DNA of 11,117 nt from Megamonas sp. UBA1799 (GCA_002319815.1 DCFR01000048.1:1-11117), one strand, 5' to 3'. Positions 1 through 6,732 are shown, counted from the stretch's first letter. Made by a program: numbers and translations. Notes: a model not told the origin generated them from the letters alone.

Positions 1-979
1 TCATGCTGTTAATGGATGGCAGCAGTCCGGCGGTGACGAGGCCGAGAATGAAGCGCAGTGCGCCCAGCTCCAGCGGGGTGCGCACAAAAGCCTGCGGCAG
101 GAAAACCAGTCCGGCGACAATCAGCGCCGCCAGCAGAACCCGCTGTGGGCCGATGCGGTCCGAAAGATGCCCGATGCGCGATGCCGAGAGCGCACTGGCG
201 ATGCCGGAAGCGGAGAATACCGCTCCGGCCGTGAGCGCAATGTGATCCGATTGGGGAATCAGCGTGGCAATGTAGACGGTAATGATCGGCTGAATCGACA
301 TCAGCGAAAAATGCATGATGAAAGTGGTAATAAAGAGACCAAAAATAAGTCTGGTATCCGGCAGACTGGTCAAGACTTCACGAAAAGACAAGGCTGCTGC
401 CTTCGGCTGCGGCCTTGTCTTTTCGTGAATAAAGCAGGTGGCAATAAAACCGAGAAAGCAAAATCCGCCGACGACGAAAAAGGTCTGCCGGCAGCTGAAC
501 ATTTCTGCCAGCCAGCCGCCTAACAGCGGACCGATAAGAGCGCCGGACACCTGGCTGGTAAAGAATATTCCCAGCGCCCAGCCGGATTTGTTTTCCGGCG
601 TTTCCTGGGCGACCAACGGGATGATTGCGCCGAGGAAACCGCTCATAGCGCCTTGTATCAGCCGCAGCGCGGTCATCTGCCAGACATTTTGCGCCAAGCC
701 CATGCCAATCATGATTACGCCAAGCCAGAGGCTGGCGCGGAGCGCCATTGGTTTGCGTCCGTAGCGATCCGAAAGGCGTCCCCAGATGGGGGAAGCAATA
801 GCCAGACTGATGAAATTGGCTCCGAAGATAATGCCAGACCAGCGAGCGATGTCGGACGGATCGGTGATACCGGTTTCGGCAATATAGAGGGGTAAAATCG
901 GCGCCATTTGACTCATGCCGATGGAGACAATAAAGCAGGCAAAGCAGCAAATCCCAAGGTTCTTTTTCCAATATTCCAT
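1..979 (-). CDS. MFS multidrug efflux transporter, MdtG-like (3' end outside window)
   Basis: An open frame runs from an ATG at 979 off the left edge, giving the first 326 residues of a protein that is usually about 400. It encodes a 12-helix inner-membrane proton-coupled exporter of the major facilitator drug:H+ antiporter group. Visible signatures are motif A after helix 2 (GRLSDRYGRKP, residues 67-77), its repeat in the C-terminal half (GHLSDRIGPQR, 270-280), the RLIQG motif of helix 4 (106-110) and a motif C-like GALIGPLLGG (146-155). The stretch NKSGWALG plus VSGALIGP closely resembles E. coli MdtG as I remember it, so that subfamily is likely but the substrate is unknown. The ribosome binding site GGGAAGG lies about 8 nt before the ATG. 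The gene is divergent from rpsF. Oddity: residues 184-201, the central cytoplasmic linker, are encoded by a perfect inverted repeat (377-429). Other frames in this region show no recognisable protein. Confidence 0.9.
   Translation of the reverse strand, partial: MEYWKKNLGICCFACFIVSIGMSQMAPILPLYIAETGITDPSDIARWSGIIFGANFISLAIASPIWGRLSDRYGRKPMALRASLWLGVIMIGMGLAQNVWQMTALRLIQGAMSGFLGAIIPLVAQETPENKSGWALGIFFTSQVSGALIGPLLGGWLAEMFSCRQTFFVVGGFCFLGFIATCFIHEKTRPQPKAAALSFREVLTSLPDTRLIFGLFITTFIMHFSLMSIQPIITVYIATLIPQSDHIALTAGAVFSASGIASALSASRIGHLSDRIGPQRVLLAALIVAGLVFLPQAFVRTPLELGALRFILGLVTAGLLPSINSM
377..429. repeat. Perfect 18-bp inverted repeat inside the MFS gene
   Basis: The arms at 377-394 and 412-429 are exact reverse complements over 18 bases. 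The 17-base spacer (395-411) continues to pair with one T-T mismatch and one wobble, leaving a 3-base loop at 402-404. The whole 53-nt segment can therefore form a near-perfect hairpin on either strand. It lies within the codons for the linker between the two six-helix halves of the exporter and keeps the frame open. Its function is unknown. Confidence 0.9.
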
Positions 980-1024
980 ATAGATACCTTCCCGACGCAG
1001 ATAGATTTTATCAATATTTCCTTT

Positions 1025-1033
1025 AGTATAGCA
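1025..1033 (-). promoter_or_regulatory. Extended -10 promoter for the MFS gene
   Basis: Read on the minus strand, TATACT (1025-1030) is preceded by TGC (1031-1033), an extended -10 element. The hexamer at 17-bp spacing (1048-1053, AGGTAA) is a poor -35, which suits a promoter relying on the TGn extension. Transcription would start near 1018, about 40 nt before the ATG at 979. The -35 region touches that of the divergent rpsF promoter. Confidence 0.55.
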
Positions 1034-1052
1034 TAAATGAATAAAAATTACC

Positions 1053-1081
1053 TTGCTATTCGCAGGGTGAAATGATATAAT
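1053..1081 (+). promoter_or_regulatory. Sigma-A promoter of the rpsF-ssb-rpsR operon
   Basis: TTGCTA (1053-1058), exactly 17 bp, then TATAAT (1076-1081). The -10 is preceded by TGA, so it is also an extended -10. This near-consensus promoter fits the high expression expected of a ribosomal protein operon. The predicted start point near 1088 leaves a leader of about 84 nt before the rpsF GTG. Confidence 0.8.
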
Positions 1082-1116
1082 TTTTTAGTCGAGTTAGGTT
1101 TGAAATTTTATTTTGA

Positions 1117-1167
1117 GCCTTCCCTGCTCCTTGGAAAAAGGGAGCCAAAGTCCAAAGAGGGAGGTGA
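1117..1167 (+). promoter_or_regulatory. Candidate structured leader sequestering the rpsF ribosome binding site
   Basis: A hairpin GCTCCTT/AGGGAGC (1126-1132 with 1139-1145, one wobble, 6-nt loop) sits inside a possible outer stem that pairs CCTTCCCT (1118-1125) with AGGGAGG (1158-1164, one bulged T). The outer stem would bury the Shine-Dalgarno sequence of rpsF. The bS6:bS18 complex is known to autoregulate this operon through an mRNA leader in many bacteria. I could not match the published S6:S18 motif by eye, so this is only a candidate regulatory structure. Confidence 0.35.
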
Positions 1168-1171
1168 TTTC

Positions 1172-1510
1172 GTGAGAAAGTACGAAGTCATATTTATTGT
1201 AAAGCCACTGGAAGAAGATGCGACGAATGCGGCGATTGCCAAGTTCTCGAAGCTTATTGCAGAAAATGGCGGTACGATTGTGAAGGAAGATCGCTGGGGC
1301 AAGAGAAAGCTGGCCTATGAAATCAAGGATTGCATGGACGGATACTATTGCCTGTTTTATGTTAACTGCGAACCGGCCTGCGTCAAAGAAGTGGATCGCG
1401 TAATGAAGATTACCGATGAAATTTTGAAGCATATGATCGTGAAGTCCGAGGAACCGGATGCTGCCCCGGAAGAGGCTGCAGCTGAAGAGCCGGCAGAAGA
1501 GAAGGAATAA
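1172..1510 (+). CDS. rpsF: Small ribosomal subunit protein bS6
   Basis: This 112-residue protein of the 30S platform binds 16S rRNA as a partner of bS18, which is encoded two genes downstream. The family hallmarks are the start RKYEVIFIVKP (2-12), GGTIVKEDRWGKRKLAYEI (33-51), the beta strand GYYCLFYV (57-64) and the helix containing DRVMKITDEILKHMIVK. The GTG at 1172 is chosen as start because GGAGGTGA (1160-1167) sits 7 nt ahead of it and translation then begins with the conserved MRKYE; upstream in-frame codons add sequence unlike the family. After the core, residues about 93-112 form a Glu/Ala-rich acidic tail. Acidic bS6 tails vary between species, and in E. coli the tail is extended by RimK, but no such enzyme is visible here. 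It is the first gene of the operon, 21 nt before ssb. Confidence 0.97.
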   Translation: MRKYEVIFIVKPLEEDATNAAIAKFSKLIAENGGTIVKEDRWGKRKLAYEIKDCMDGYYCLFYVNCEPACVKEVDRVMKITDEILKHMIVKSEEPDAAPEEAAAEEPAEEKE

Positions 1511-1531
1511 AATGTCAGGGGGGCATTGCCA

Positions 1532-1987
1532 ATGAATAAGGTGATTTTGGTTGGTCGTCTGGCGCGAGATCCGGAAGTGCGTTATACGCAGTCTGGTAAA
1601 GCTTTTGCACGCATGACGATTGCAGTGGATCGCCGCTTCGGCCGCAATGGCGGCGGGGATCAGCAACAGCAAACGGCGGATTTTATTCCGCTCGTTGCCT
1701 GGGATAAACTCGCTGAGATCTGCGGGAATAACCTGCGCAAGGGCCGGCAGATTCTGGTTGAGGGACGCATACAGGTTCGGAGCTATGAGGCTCAGGACGG
1801 TACGAAAAAGTATGCGACTGATGTTGTTATCAACGAGATGGAGTTTATGGATTCCAAACCGCGCGATAATGGCGGCGACTTCGCACAGAACGCACCGATG
1901 TCTTCAGCGGCGCCTGCTGCTCCGGCAGCCGGCAATGCAGGCGGTTCTTTTGGCGCCCCGGTAACTGACGATGATATTCCGTTTTGA
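1532..1987 (+). CDS. ssb: Single-stranded DNA-binding protein
   Basis: A 151-residue SSB that coats single-stranded DNA in replication, recombination and repair, normally as a tetramer. The OB fold spans residues 1 to about 107, with the signature MNKVILVGRLARDPEVRYTQ at the start, FIPLVAWDKLAE (51-62) and GRQILVEGRIQVRSYE (71-86). A flexible Ala/Pro/Gly/Asn linker follows. The protein ends in the conserved acidic tip DDDIPF (146-151), the docking peptide for SSB partner proteins. The ATG at 1532 follows AGGGGGG (1517-1523) at 8 nt; an in-frame TTG two codons earlier is badly placed. Its position between rpsF and rpsR is the classic Firmicute arrangement and implies co-transcription with both. 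Confidence 0.97.
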   Translation: MNKVILVGRLARDPEVRYTQSGKAFARMTIAVDRRFGRNGGGDQQQQTADFIPLVAWDKLAEICGNNLRKGRQILVEGRIQVRSYEAQDGTKKYATDVVINEMEFMDSKPRDNGGDFAQNAPMSSAAPAAPAAGNAGGSFGAPVTDDDIPF

Positions 1988-2002
1988 AGGAGGGAATAAA
2001 TC

Positions 2003-2236
2003 GTGATTAGACGTGACAGAGGCAGAAGACCGCGTAAGAAAGTATGCAGTTTCTGCGTTGATAAGGTTGATTCGATCGATTATAAAGACGTTGCCAAGCT
2101 TCATCGTTTCATTACGGAACGCGGTAAGATTCTTCCGCGCCGTATTTCGGGAAACTGTGCTAAGCATCAGCGCCAGGTAACCGTTGCAATCAAGCGGGCT
2201 CGTAATATCGCTTTACTGCCGTTTACAGCTGAATAA
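2003..2236 (+). CDS. rpsR: Small ribosomal subunit protein bS18, zinc-binding type
   Basis: A 77-residue protein that forms a heterodimer with bS6 on the 30S platform. The family core is clear: FCVDKVDSIDYKDVAKLHRF, then ITERGKILPRRISGNCAKHQ, then RQVTVAIKRARNIALLPFTAE. Cysteines 15 and 18 (CSFC) with Cys52 and His55 (CAKH) match the ligand pattern of the zinc-containing C+ form of bS18; the zinc-free paralogue lacks these residues. The start is GTG at 2003, placed 8 nt after AAGGAGGG (1987-1994), which overlaps the ssb stop codon. It is the last gene of the operon, followed 4 nt after its stop by a terminator hairpin. Confidence 0.97.
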   Translation: MIRRDRGRRPRKKVCSFCVDKVDSIDYKDVAKLHRFITERGKILPRRISGNCAKHQRQVTVAIKRARNIALLPFTAE

Positions 2237-2240
2237 GAAG

Positions 2241-2265
2241 GGGAGCCGCGAGGCTCTCTTTTTTT
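2241..2265 (+). terminator. Intrinsic terminator after rpsR
   Basis: GGGAGCC (2241-2247) pairs with GGCTCTC (2252-2258), with one G-T wobble, around a GCGA tetraloop of the stable GNRA type. A run of seven T follows (2259-2265). It closes the ribosomal protein operon and separates it from the ClC gene. Confidence 0.9.
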
Positions 2266-2317
2266 CGCGTTTTTGCCGGGGTTGGTTTTTATATTAATTT
2301 TGGACAGGTGATTTTTC

Positions 2318-3883
2318 ATGCGCAGTAAAATTCTCAAAGCAATGGATATTTTTGCGGACGAGCGCTATTTTCGCCTGCGGCTTTTTTTGGAGGGCATGCT
2401 GATCGGAGCGATGACGGGAACGGTCATCGCCGCTTTTCGCGGTTTGCTGGAGGTATCCGAGAATATCCGGCCGCTGCTTTATAACTGGATCGCAGAGCAG
2501 GGCTTTTGGGCGGCGGCAGGCTACTTTCTGTTTCTGACGGGTCTGGCTTGGGTCCTTGGGCGGTTGGTACAAATTGAGCCGATGTGTTCCGGCAGTGGTA
2601 TTCCGCAAATCAAGGGGATTTTGTTGGGGCGCATGCATATGGAATGGGCGCGGGTGCTTACCGCCAAATTTTTGGGCGGGGTGCTGGCCATCGGCGCCGG
2701 GATGTCGCTGGGCCGCGAAGGTCCCAGCGTACAGCTGGGCGCCTGTGTCGGGCAGGGATTGAGCCGCATTGCCCGGCGTTCCCGAGCGGAGGAACGTTTT
2801 TTGTTGACCGCTGGTTCGGGCGCCGGCTTGGCGGCTGCGTTTAATGCACCGCTGGCCGGGGTGATTTTTTGTCTGGAGGAGCTCACGAAAAACTTTTCGC
2901 CGCTCGTGCTGATGGCGACGATTGCCGCGGCGGTGATTGCAACGGCGGTGACGCAGCTGGCTTTTGGCGGCGCACCGGTCTTCCATATGGGGCAGCTGCC
3001 GGTCATGCCGATGCAGCTTTATGGGCTTTTGCTGCTGCTGGGGCTTTTTGTCGGTCTCTTGGGACTGGGTTTTAACCGGGCGCTGCTTTTTTCTCTGGAT
3101 CGGTATGATCAGTCGCCGCTGCGGGGAATGGCCAAGCCGCTGCTGCCGCTTTTTGTTGCCGGAGGGCTGGGGTTTGTGCTGCCGGAAATTCTTGGCGGCG
3201 GCAACCGGCTGGTGGATTCGCTGGTGACGACAGATTATGGTTTTGTTTTCTTACTGCTGTTGCTGTTGGGTAAATTTTGTTTTACCATGCTTTGCTTTGG
3301 CTCCGGGGTTCCCGGCGGTATATTTTTGCCGATGTTGGTGCTTGGAGCCTTGGGCGGCGCGATTTTTGCCAAAGGGGCGCTGTTGTTTGGCCTGATTGAT
3401 CCGGCGTATACGGTAGATTTTATTGTCTTTGGGATGGCGGCATATTTTGCGGCGGTGGTCAAATCACCGATAACCGGCAGTATTCTCATTATGGAAATGA
3501 CCGGTTCTTTTCAGCATATGCTGGCGCTGATCTGCGTTTCGATGGCTGCTTACCTGGTTACCGATATGGCGCGGGGTAAGCCGGTTTACGATGCGCTGCT
3601 GGAACGGTCACTGGCGATTCAGCGCCGCCTGCAGCGGGCGATACGGCGTCGCCGGGTGGTTGTGGAAGTCGTTGTCGGTGCGGGCAGCGTAATGGACGGT
3701 GCGTTTATTCACGCGCTGGCGTGGCCGAAGCACAGTCTGATTGTTGATGTGCGGCGAGGTGAAGAAGAATATGTTCCCGATGGGGCGCTGCGGCTGGCCG
3801 CCGGGGATTATGTATATGTGCTGGCCAATGATGTCGATATTGCCGCGATCCAGCAGCAGGCCGCAGAACATTTTACGGGTTGA
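2318..3883 (+). CDS. ClC-type chloride/proton antiporter with C-terminal TrkA-C-like domain
   Basis: A 521-residue inner-membrane protein of the ClC family. Pore signatures are all present: GSGIP (92-96, Ser93 coordinating chloride), GREGP (132-136, Glu134 the external gating glutamate), GSGVPGGIFLP (328-338, Phe336) and GKPVY (420-424), whose Tyr424 matches the central pore tyrosine. The CLEEL stretch carries Glu188 at the position of the internal proton glutamate of E. coli ClcA. With both gating and proton glutamates kept, a Cl-/H+ exchanger is more likely than a channel. After the membrane part, residues about 447-518 form a soluble regulatory domain resembling TrkA-C/RCK-C. The ATG at 2318 follows AGGTG at 8 nt. 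The preceding 52 bp after the rpsR terminator hold no promoter I would defend. Roles known for the family are acid resistance and ion balance; the role here is unproven. Confidence 0.93.
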   Translation: MRSKILKAMDIFADERYFRLRLFLEGMLIGAMTGTVIAAFRGLLEVSENIRPLLYNWIAEQGFWAAAGYFLFLTGLAWVLGRLVQIEPMCSGSGIPQIKGILLGRMHMEWARVLTAKFLGGVLAIGAGMSLGREGPSVQLGACVGQGLSRIARRSRAEERFLLTAGSGAGLAAAFNAPLAGVIFCLEELTKNFSPLVLMATIAAAVIATAVTQLAFGGAPVFHMGQLPVMPMQLYGLLLLLGLFVGLLGLGFNRALLFSLDRYDQSPLRGMAKPLLPLFVAGGLGFVLPEILGGGNRLVDSLVTTDYGFVFLLLLLLGKFCFTMLCFGSGVPGGIFLPMLVLGALGGAIFAKGALLFGLIDPAYTVDFIVFGMAAYFAAVVKSPITGSILIMEMTGSFQHMLALICVSMAAYLVTDMARGKPVYDALLERSLAIQRRLQRAIRRRRVVVEVVVGAGSVMDGAFIHALAWPKHSLIVDVRRGEEEYVPDGALRLAAGDYVYVLANDVDIAAIQQQAAEHFTG

Positions 3884-3890
3884 TATATTT

Positions 3891-3951
3891 TTCCCCTTGA
3901 AAAATGAATTTATTCGCACTAATATAAAAGAGTAAGGCATATTCAAGGGAA
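3891..3951. repeat. Operator-like inverted repeat flanking the split-barrel gene promoter
   Basis: TTCCCCTTGAA (3891-3901) and TTCAAGGGAA (3942-3951) are reverse complements apart from one extra C in the left arm. The 40-nt space between them holds the predicted -10. The left arm overlaps the -35 and the right arm abuts the ribosome binding site. The predicted transcript starts near 3932, after the left arm, so the pair looks more like two protein-binding half-sites than an RNA hairpin. If ClC transcripts read through, the arms could also pair in RNA. Confidence 0.5.
3897..3925 (+). promoter_or_regulatory. Probable sigma-A promoter of the split-barrel gene
   Basis: TTGAAA (3897-3902), 17 bp, then TAATAT (3920-3925). 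The -35 is good and the -10 matches consensus at four of six positions. It lies 14 nt beyond the ClC stop and about 40 nt before the ATG at 3963. The -35 is embedded in one arm of the inverted repeat, so binding there would block the promoter. Confidence 0.55.
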
Positions 3952-3962
3952 AGAGGTTTTTG

Positions 3963-4364
3963 ATGATGAAGGATTTGGTCGATGTTCTGCATGAATTTAA
4001 GGTGTTTTATCTGGCAACCGAGAGTGGCGGCAAACCGCATGTGCGTCCTTTCGGCGCTGTCGTACGCTATGACGGCCGGGTTTGGTTTTGTTCTCATGAC
4101 GCCAAAAACGTATGTCGGCAGATGAAGACAAATCCACAGATTGAGATTGCGGCGACCGGGCCAGACGCTGCCTGGGTGCGGGTAACCGGCAAGGCGGTGT
4201 TTGAAGATAATCCGGGCGCGAAGAATGCGATGTTTGCCTTGATGCCGCAGCTGCGGGATATGTATGCAGCGCAGATGGAACATTTTGTCGTGTTCTATTT
4301 GCAGGATGCCGCAGCGGTTCTATGTAAAATTGACGGTACGAAAATAGAAGATCTGCAGGTTTAA
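3963..4364 (+). CDS. Pyridoxamine 5'-phosphate oxidase-like split-barrel protein
   Basis: A 133-residue soluble protein of the pyridoxamine 5'-phosphate oxidase-like split-barrel superfamily, whose members usually bind FMN, sometimes F420 or heme. The order of motifs fits: an N-terminal helix, FYLATESGGKPHVRPFGAVV (residues 15-34), the strand GRVWFCSHDAKNV (38-50), KTNPQIEIAA (55-64) and WVRVTGKAVFEDN (71-83). At this length it is much shorter than true PdxH and lacks the C-terminal part that the biosynthetic enzyme uses, so vitamin B6 synthesis is unlikely. Small members in anaerobes are mostly uncharacterised; flavin storage, reductase or detoxification roles are guesses. The start is the first of two tandem ATGs, 7 nt after AAGAGG (3950-3955). 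It has its own predicted promoter and terminator, so it is probably monocistronic. Confidence 0.85.
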   Translation: MMKDLVDVLHEFKVFYLATESGGKPHVRPFGAVVRYDGRVWFCSHDAKNVCRQMKTNPQIEIAATGPDAAWVRVTGKAVFEDNPGAKNAMFALMPQLRDMYAAQMEHFVVFYLQDAAAVLCKIDGTKIEDLQV

Positions 4365-4385
4365 AAAATAATTGTAAAAAATAAG

Positions 4386-4429
4386 CCTGGCCCCCGGGAT
4401 GAAACAATTTCTTGGGGCCAGGTCTTTTT
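4386..4429 (+). terminator. Intrinsic terminator between convergent genes, probably bidirectional
   Basis: CCTGGCCCC (4386-4394) pairs perfectly with GGGGCCAGG (4414-4422); a small inner stem GAAA/TTTC forms within the 19-nt loop. TCTTTTT follows on the plus strand (4423-4429), ending the split-barrel transcript. On the minus strand the same stem is followed by a T-rich run (complement of 4372-4384), so it can also end the convergent EAL gene, whose stop is at 4469. Confidence 0.85.
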
Positions 4430-4468
4430 GTGTACATTGGCGTAAAGACATGCTGCTGTCTATAGCGG

Positions 4469-6559
4469 TTAAAGCATTCGGGGCGGATTGACCATAAACT
4501 GATCAAATTTTTCCACCGGCATCGGCTTGGCATAATAATAGCCCTGAATATTGTCGCAGCCGGTGGTACGCAGAAAGTCTAATTGAAATTTAGTCTCGAC
4601 GCCTTCGGCAATCGTAACGATATTCAGCCGCTGGGCGATTTGAATGACGCCTAGCAAAATCGCGGCGGCGCGGGAAGATTGCTCAATGTCTTCTAAAAAA
4701 TTCATGTCGATTTTGAGAATATCCAGTGGAATATCTTTCAACATTTTCAGGGAAGAATAGCCGCTGCCAAAATCGTCCAATAAGATTTTAAAACCGACTT
4801 CCTGCAGGTGACGGGCCGTGCGGATCAGCTGTATAGGATTTTCAATATAAGCCGATTCGGAGATTTCCAGCCGCAGCAGAAACGGTTTGATTTGATATTT
4901 GCGGATTAATGCCAACAGCTCGTCGGCCAGCGTTGGCGAAGCAAGATTTTCTCGTGAAACGTTGACGGAAAAAGGCAAGGGGGCCTGCTGCTCCTGTTGC
5001 CGGCGGGCAATATATTTGCAGGTTAATTCCCAAATATAACGATCCACCTCGGAAATAAAACGGTTTCTTTCAAATAAAGGAATAAACTGCGACGGCGGCA
5101 GCAGTCCCAGCTGCGGATGCTGCCAGCGGACCAGAACCTCCGCGCTGATCGGTTTATCAAAATTCAGACTGTAAATTGGCTGCAGAAAAATGACGAATTC
5201 TTTTTCGGCTAATGCCCGATGCATATCATTGAGGATCTGCTGTTCGGTCAGCATGGTTTGGCGCATATCTTCGTTATAATAAGCGTAGCGCTGGATATAG
5301 TTTCCCTTAACGGTCGACAAGGCCATGCGGGCCCGGTCGCACATCTGGCTTACGCCGATATGCGGATCGCGGGTTAGATAAAGACCAGTGTGCATCATGA
5401 GATTGTATTGAATGCCGAATCCCGAGCAGAGGCGAATCTGTTCTTTGAGCATGCGGTCAAGATCAAAAAGATCGGCTGGCAGGCAAAAGGCAAACGAGTC
5501 GGCTTCCAGCCGGCCAAAGGTTCCAATGCCCAACAGCTGATCACGAAGATGTGCGGCGGTCTGTACCAGAATATTGTCGCCAACCGGGGTACCAAACAAA
5601 TCGTTGACTACTTTAAAACGGTCGATGTTCCAAAGCACCAGCATGTATTCGCGGCCGGGATGTTCATTCAGCATCCGGGTCGTTTCCTGGGAAAAAGTCT
5701 CCCGGTTATAAATATCGGTCAGCGGATCAAACGCATTATCTCCCAGTGCCCGGTGCGATAAAGATGAGGCGCTGGATGCAGGGGAAGAAAGATTCAGACT
5801 GATGGTATGGAAAAGAATATGGCCGTCAAATTTTGCATAGGCTTTAGCCGTCAGGGAAATATTCCGGATACTGTCATCTTTTCCTTGCAGGCGGATGGTT
5901 TTGCACACTGGCTGGAAACTCGTGGTCATGCTTTCAATCATTTTTTGAAAAAGCGGCTGATCCTCGGTATAAATGGTTCGTTTAAGGGCGGTTCCGTTGG
6001 TGACGAGGGCGGCGTATTCGGCAGTTGTCCGGCCGCACAGCCTTGCATAGGCCTGGTTGAAAAAAATCGTTTCGATGGTATGATTGGGAAGCAGTTCGTA
6101 AACGCAGATACCGCAAGAAGCCGATTGGCTGAGCGTGTACATCTGGTGGGCCAGACTGCCGGGAAGTTCGCCGGTTTGTGGGGGGAGCGCCTGCAGCAAA
6201 CTGGCAATGCGCTGCTGCAGCTGCTCCGGCGGCGTGGGCCAGGGCAGTATTTCGGTAGCTCCGAGTTTTTGTATGCGAAGCCGGCTCTTTTCGTCTTCTG
6301 ACGCAGCCAAGGCCACGATCGGAATGTTGATCAGCCAGGGAGAAAGACGAATGTAAATCAGTGTTTCCAGGCTGTCGGAAGACCGCAGCGGAATCTGCAG
6401 CACAACTAGAGCCGTATCCGGGTTGCGCTGCAGGAACATAAGCGCGGAAAAGCTGCTGCCGGCTTCATACAGCGCCGTATTGTCATGAAAAATGTTCCGG
6501 AGCAAGGACCGGCTGTCGGCATCGGGTGCAGCCAGTAAAATCTTTTTTGTGCCTGTCAT
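4469..6559 (-). CDS. REC-like/PAS/degenerate GGDEF/EAL protein, likely c-di-GMP phosphodiesterase
   Basis: A 696-residue cytoplasmic signalling protein with no membrane helices. Residues about 4-122 look like a receiver domain, but the phospho-acceptor position holds Gln55 (VVLQIPL) and the conserved lysine near the end is Trp107, so it is probably a pseudo-receiver. A PAS-like domain follows (about 142-260). The GGDEF domain (about 277-432) has RLEADSF (350-356) in place of RxGGDEF, and NID (311-313) where the metal-binding DxD should be, so it should not make c-di-GMP. The EAL domain (about 442-687) looks intact: Glu474 in EVLVRW, Asn533, Glu565, the loop DDFGSGYSS (595-603), Lys616, Glu652 in EGVE and Gln672. 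It should hydrolyse c-di-GMP to pGpG. The ATG at 6559 is 8 nt after AAGGAG; a GTG three codons upstream abuts that site and is less likely. Confidence 0.92.
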   Translation of the reverse strand: MTGTKKILLAAPDADSRSLLRNIFHDNTALYEAGSSFSALMFLQRNPDTALVVLQIPLRSSDSLETLIYIRLSPWLINIPIVALAASEDEKSRLRIQKLGATEILPWPTPPEQLQQRIASLLQALPPQTGELPGSLAHQMYTLSQSASCGICVYELLPNHTIETIFFNQAYARLCGRTTAEYAALVTNGTALKRTIYTEDQPLFQKMIESMTTSFQPVCKTIRLQGKDDSIRNISLTAKAYAKFDGHILFHTISLNLSSPASSASSLSHRALGDNAFDPLTDIYNRETFSQETTRMLNEHPGREYMLVLWNIDRFKVVNDLFGTPVGDNILVQTAAHLRDQLLGIGTFGRLEADSFAFCLPADLFDLDRMLKEQIRLCSGFGIQYNLMMHTGLYLTRDPHIGVSQMCDRARMALSTVKGNYIQRYAYYNEDMRQTMLTEQQILNDMHRALAEKEFVIFLQPIYSLNFDKPISAEVLVRWQHPQLGLLPPSQFIPLFERNRFISEVDRYIWELTCKYIARRQQEQQAPLPFSVNVSRENLASPTLADELLALIRKYQIKPFLLRLEISESAYIENPIQLIRTARHLQEVGFKILLDDFGSGYSSLKMLKDIPLDILKIDMNFLEDIEQSSRAAAILLGVIQIAQRLNIVTIAEGVETKFQLDFLRTTGCDNIQGYYYAKPMPVEKFDQFMVNPPRML

Positions 6560-6732
6560 CTTATTCACTCCTTATGTCCATCCGGAGAACATATTTGTTT
6601 CATTCGACAAAAGTTTATAAAATCCTTTTCTTTATAGAAGACACAATACAAAAATAAAATGCATTCAATCATAAATTTAAATAATATTTATTAGTTAATT
6701 ATGCCGATTTGACATTATATGCCGCCCAGATA

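Noticed and set aside
378..971. A 197-residue minus-strand frame starting from TTG at 971
   Set aside because: It overlaps the MFS exporter in another frame. The composition is Arg/His-rich without domains, whereas the frame from ATG 979 gives a clear 12-helix transporter.
2521..3006. Long open frames in other phases across the ClC gene
   Set aside because: GC-rich codons of a real gene leave other frames open by chance; the ClC motifs are continuous in one frame only.
5390..5761. Plus-strand open frames inside the EAL gene, such as 5390-5761 and 5807-6301
   Set aside because: They are antisense to a well-supported GGDEF-EAL protein and have no ribosome binding site or recognisable domain.
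6684..6710. GCCGATTT (6703-6710), resembling the -10 of flagellar sigma-D promoters, ahead of a chemoreceptor gene
   Set aside because: No TAAA-like -35 sits 14-16 bp upstream, where ATAT/AATA-type sequence is found. Two good sigma-A promoters lie closer to the gene.
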